Below, piece by piece: positions 62,074 through 64,000 of a stretch of 64,000 nucleotides of DNA. The notes beneath the pieces are model-generated. The model was not told the origin of the DNA. It worked only from the letters and a program-made list of their open reading frames with translations, and searched no databases. Source of the stretch: Thioalkalivibrio sp. HK1 (GTDB lineage Bacteria > Pseudomonadota > Gammaproteobacteria > HK1). Within the stretch, counting starts at the first letter, position 1. Every line of letters starts with the position of its first letter. The stretch lies in assembly GCA_000583135.1 (NCBI GenBank), contig JFBG01000027.1, positions 1 to 64,000 of the forward strand. Direction: 5' to 3'. A program made the translations under genes and the position numbers.

Positions 62074-63969
62074 TCACTCCCCCATCGGCGAGGATGGCCA
62101 GTTCGGATGTTCGATCCGGCAATCCTCGGGGTAAAGCCTGATCCCCGGGACATCGCCTCGTTCGAGATCGCGCTGCATCCCCTCCCAGTAGGAGCGGGTC
62201 ATGAGATCCCCATGAGTTGCGCGAAACAGGCGCCGCAGCCCTCGATCCAAAAGCCGAAAGCCGGACTCGATTTCCTCGGGGAGAAAAACGGTCCCCTCCT
62301 CGTAGAACCAATCGGGGACGACATCCTCTCCTTCCTCTCGATCGCTGTTGGAGCGAATCTTGACCGAGGTCAACGGCTCCAAGGCGTCGTAATCGAAAAG
62401 ATAGACCTTTTGAAAGCGACTGACCCCGTAGTTGCGCGCATCCAGATCTTTATTGAAAACATTGGCCGCGGCATTGTTCTTGATGCAATGACCCAAGTTG
62501 ACGATGGCTTGGGCAGCCTCCTCGTAGGAAGCCTCGTCGAGAAAGACCGGCAACGGGCGAACCCGTCTTTGGACGATCAAATGCCGCAAGATGACCGCAT
62601 CCCCGTTTCGGGAAACGCTCTTCGAGGCATCGCGCAACAACTCTTCCAAAAGCGCGGGATCGAACCATGAGGAATCGAGCTCGAGATTGTGGTAGATGAT
62701 GTTGTCGAGCATCGAGCCGGTGCGATCGATCTCGTGCACCCGACGGTATTTATCGAGCACCGCATCGACACCGGGGAATTCGCCCCACTTATACTGATCC
62801 GTCGGGGTATCGCGAATCACCTTGAGGCTGTAATCCGACGAGGCCGCGGCAAAGCCGATGGCCACCGATCCGCGAAAGCCTATCGCGGTGGCGAATCGCT
62901 CGCCCCGCGCGATCACCTCCTCTCTAAGCTCGCTCATCACCGCGACCTTGCCGACATGATTGAAGCCGATGGTCGAATAATGCAATCCCAAACGGCGGGT
63001 GGGCATCACCGCATAGAGGAAGGCCGCCATTTCGTGGTAGAGATGGGTGGTGATATGGAAATTCGCGAGCGTCGAGCTGAAAAGATTATGGGCATGCGCT
63101 CGCCCGTGGATCACCGCCTCCACATAGATGCCCGCCTCGTGGTTGAGCAAGGCGAGGATCAGCGGCGTCGATGTGGCTTCGTCGAAGACGATGCGGCCGA
63201 CGAGATAGGCGCCGCGGTTGCGGAAAAAACCGGCGGCTGCCATCTGGATCTTCACCGCCCGACGACGATGACGGCAGGCATCGGGATCATCAGGCACGAG
63301 CCCCTCGCCCTCGCTCGAAATGATCTGATCGAGCCTTTCGCTCACCGCTTGCACGTCGCCTGCGAAATCCCTCCAATGCCCCGTAAACCCCGGGATGCCG
63401 AGGATGCGCTCCACGACCGGGGCGATATCCGCTTTGCGATCCAAAGGAAAGTCGATTCGCACCGCCGCTCCGCGATCGCTCTCGGGATCCAAGTCATGCA
63501 AGAAGGCATAATCGACCGGGGTCCACATCCCCTCGCAGATCATTCGGCGAACGGAATTGATCCAGGCGAACGCCATATCCGATTCGTATCGTCCTTGGAT
63601 ACGCGCCAAGTAGATCGCTTCGGCTCGGGACCAAAATCGCTCGTCCTCGATCTCCCGCGGCAAGGCCTTGCGCAGGTCTCGGGAGACGGCGCGGGCCCCG
63701 ATGTTGTAGATCGCCAGCCGGCGACGACTCAAGGCGAGGGAGTGTGCGGGATCGCGATCTTCGAAGGCCGCTTTGGCCCGCGCGGGGATGCTGCGCGATT
63801 CGATGTAATAGGCATCGAATTCCGCCAAAATCCACGCCGCGACACGATCGAGCCGATCATCGAGCGTCGATGATTCCATCGGCATCTCGAGAGGGGTGCG
63901 CTTGTCGGTCGCAGGCGGTGCTTCGCTCGGGCGATCTTTGTTTTCGGCGATATTGTCGAACAAGGGCAT
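62074..63969 (-). CDS. aceK: Isocitrate dehydrogenase kinase/phosphatase
   Basis: 631 residues from ATG 63969. It phosphorylates and dephosphorylates isocitrate dehydrogenase, switching carbon between the TCA cycle and the glyoxylate shunt. Recognisable AceK stretches are AAGFFRNRGAYLVGRIV, FHITTHLYHEMAAFLYAVMPTRRLGLHYSTIGFNHVGKVAVM, VIRDTPTDQYKWG, VHEIDRTGSMLDNIIYHNLELDSSWFDPALLEELL, NLGHCIKNNAAANVFNKDLDARNYGVSRF and the metal-binding VYLFDYDALEP. The C-terminus EEGTVFLPEEIESGF...DLMTRSYWEGMQRDLERGDV is typical. The N-terminal ~30 residues are extra compared with E. coli (578 residues); ATG 63885 or 63879 would give the usual start. It occurs mainly in gamma- and betaproteobacteria. Confidence 0.93.
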   Translation of the reverse strand: MPLFDNIAENKDRPSEAPPATDKRTPLEMPMESSTLDDRLDRVAAWILAEFDAYYIESRSIPARAKAAFEDRDPAHSLALSRRRLAIYNIGARAVSRDLRKALPREIEDERFWSRAEAIYLARIQGRYESDMAFAWINSVRRMICEGMWTPVDYAFLHDLDPESDRGAAVRIDFPLDRKADIAPVVERILGIPGFTGHWRDFAGDVQAVSERLDQIISSEGEGLVPDDPDACRHRRRAVKIQMAAAGFFRNRGAYLVGRIVFDEATSTPLILALLNHEAGIYVEAVIHGRAHAHNLFSSTLANFHITTHLYHEMAAFLYAVMPTRRLGLHYSTIGFNHVGKVAVMSELREEVIARGERFATAIGFRGSVAIGFAAASSDYSLKVIRDTPTDQYKWGEFPGVDAVLDKYRRVHEIDRTGSMLDNIIYHNLELDSSWFDPALLEELLRDASKSVSRNGDAVILRHLIVQRRVRPLPVFLDEASYEEAAQAIVNLGHCIKNNAAANVFNKDLDARNYGVSRFQKVYLFDYDALEPLTSVKIRSNSDREEGEDVVPDWFYEEGTVFLPEEIESGFRLLDRGLRRLFRATHGDLMTRSYWEGMQRDLERGDVPGIRLYPEDCRIEHPNWPSSPMGE

Positions 63970-64000
63970 GGGATATCGCTTCGAAGGGATTGATGGGGTG

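Overview
The window is about 64 kb of gene-dense, GC-rich DNA from a proteobacterium, most likely a gammaproteobacterium. The taxonomic pointers are an AceK isocitrate dehydrogenase kinase/phosphatase, a fused HisIE next to tatABC, a Coq7 ubiquinone hydroxylase and an MSHA-like type IV pilus operon. The genus cannot be read from the sequence. I see no rRNA, tRNA, CRISPR array, transposase or recognisable transcriptional regulator.

Layout. (1) 1-6974: the right-hand end of what looks like a bacterial microcompartment (BMC) locus, with a shell-protein C-terminus, a malate/lactate-type dehydrogenase carrying an extra N-terminal segment, and a RidA protein. It runs into a branched-chain-amino-acid-type ABC importer (livKHMGF) whose last ATPase gene has an in-frame TAG. 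(2) 7054-10165: a DUF2335 membrane protein, a CaiD-like carnitinyl-CoA dehydratase and ArgC. (3) 10228-23324, minus strand: an eight-gene MSHA/type II-like pilus operon (secretin-TPR fusion, GspE/MshE ATPase, GspF/MshG, GspL-like, PilO-like, a 608-aa pilin-like protein and two prepilins). (4) 23846-37927: transporters (UMF1, MFS, DMT, AEC), Coq7, TatABC, HisIE, an orphan MT-A70 methylase, an NDUFA9-like epimerase and PEP synthase. (5) 38030-42161, minus: creatinase, a BFD-type FAD oxidoreductase and a 2-oxoglutarate/Fe(II)-type oxygenase. (6) 42496-49623, minus: a dipeptide-type ABC importer (D-F-A-B-C), a haloacid-dehalogenase-type hydrolase and YegP. (7) 50121-56352: a divergent operon of a CoA-acylating aldehyde dehydrogenase and an ADP-forming acyl-CoA ligase pair (SauS/SauCD-like), then YbaK, citrate synthase and a nitroreductase. 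(8) 57010-63969: a 1454-aa secreted repeat protein, a very small membrane protein and AceK.

How the genes fit together. The importers, creatinase, CaiD homologue, acyl-CoA ligase/aldehyde dehydrogenase pair, citrate synthase, PEP synthase and AceK suggest a heterotroph that scavenges small organic nitrogen and possibly sulfonate compounds, feeds them to acetyl-CoA-level metabolism and can run a glyoxylate shunt. The MSHA-like pilus and the large secreted protein suggest surface attachment.

The most unusual general feature is a series of short (10-21 bp) direct tandem duplications, two to four copies each. They recur in intergenic spacers (for example both sides of the opp/aldehyde dehydrogenase divergent region) and in unconstrained coding segments (the livK signal peptide, the ATPase N-terminus, a Pro/Glu linker).
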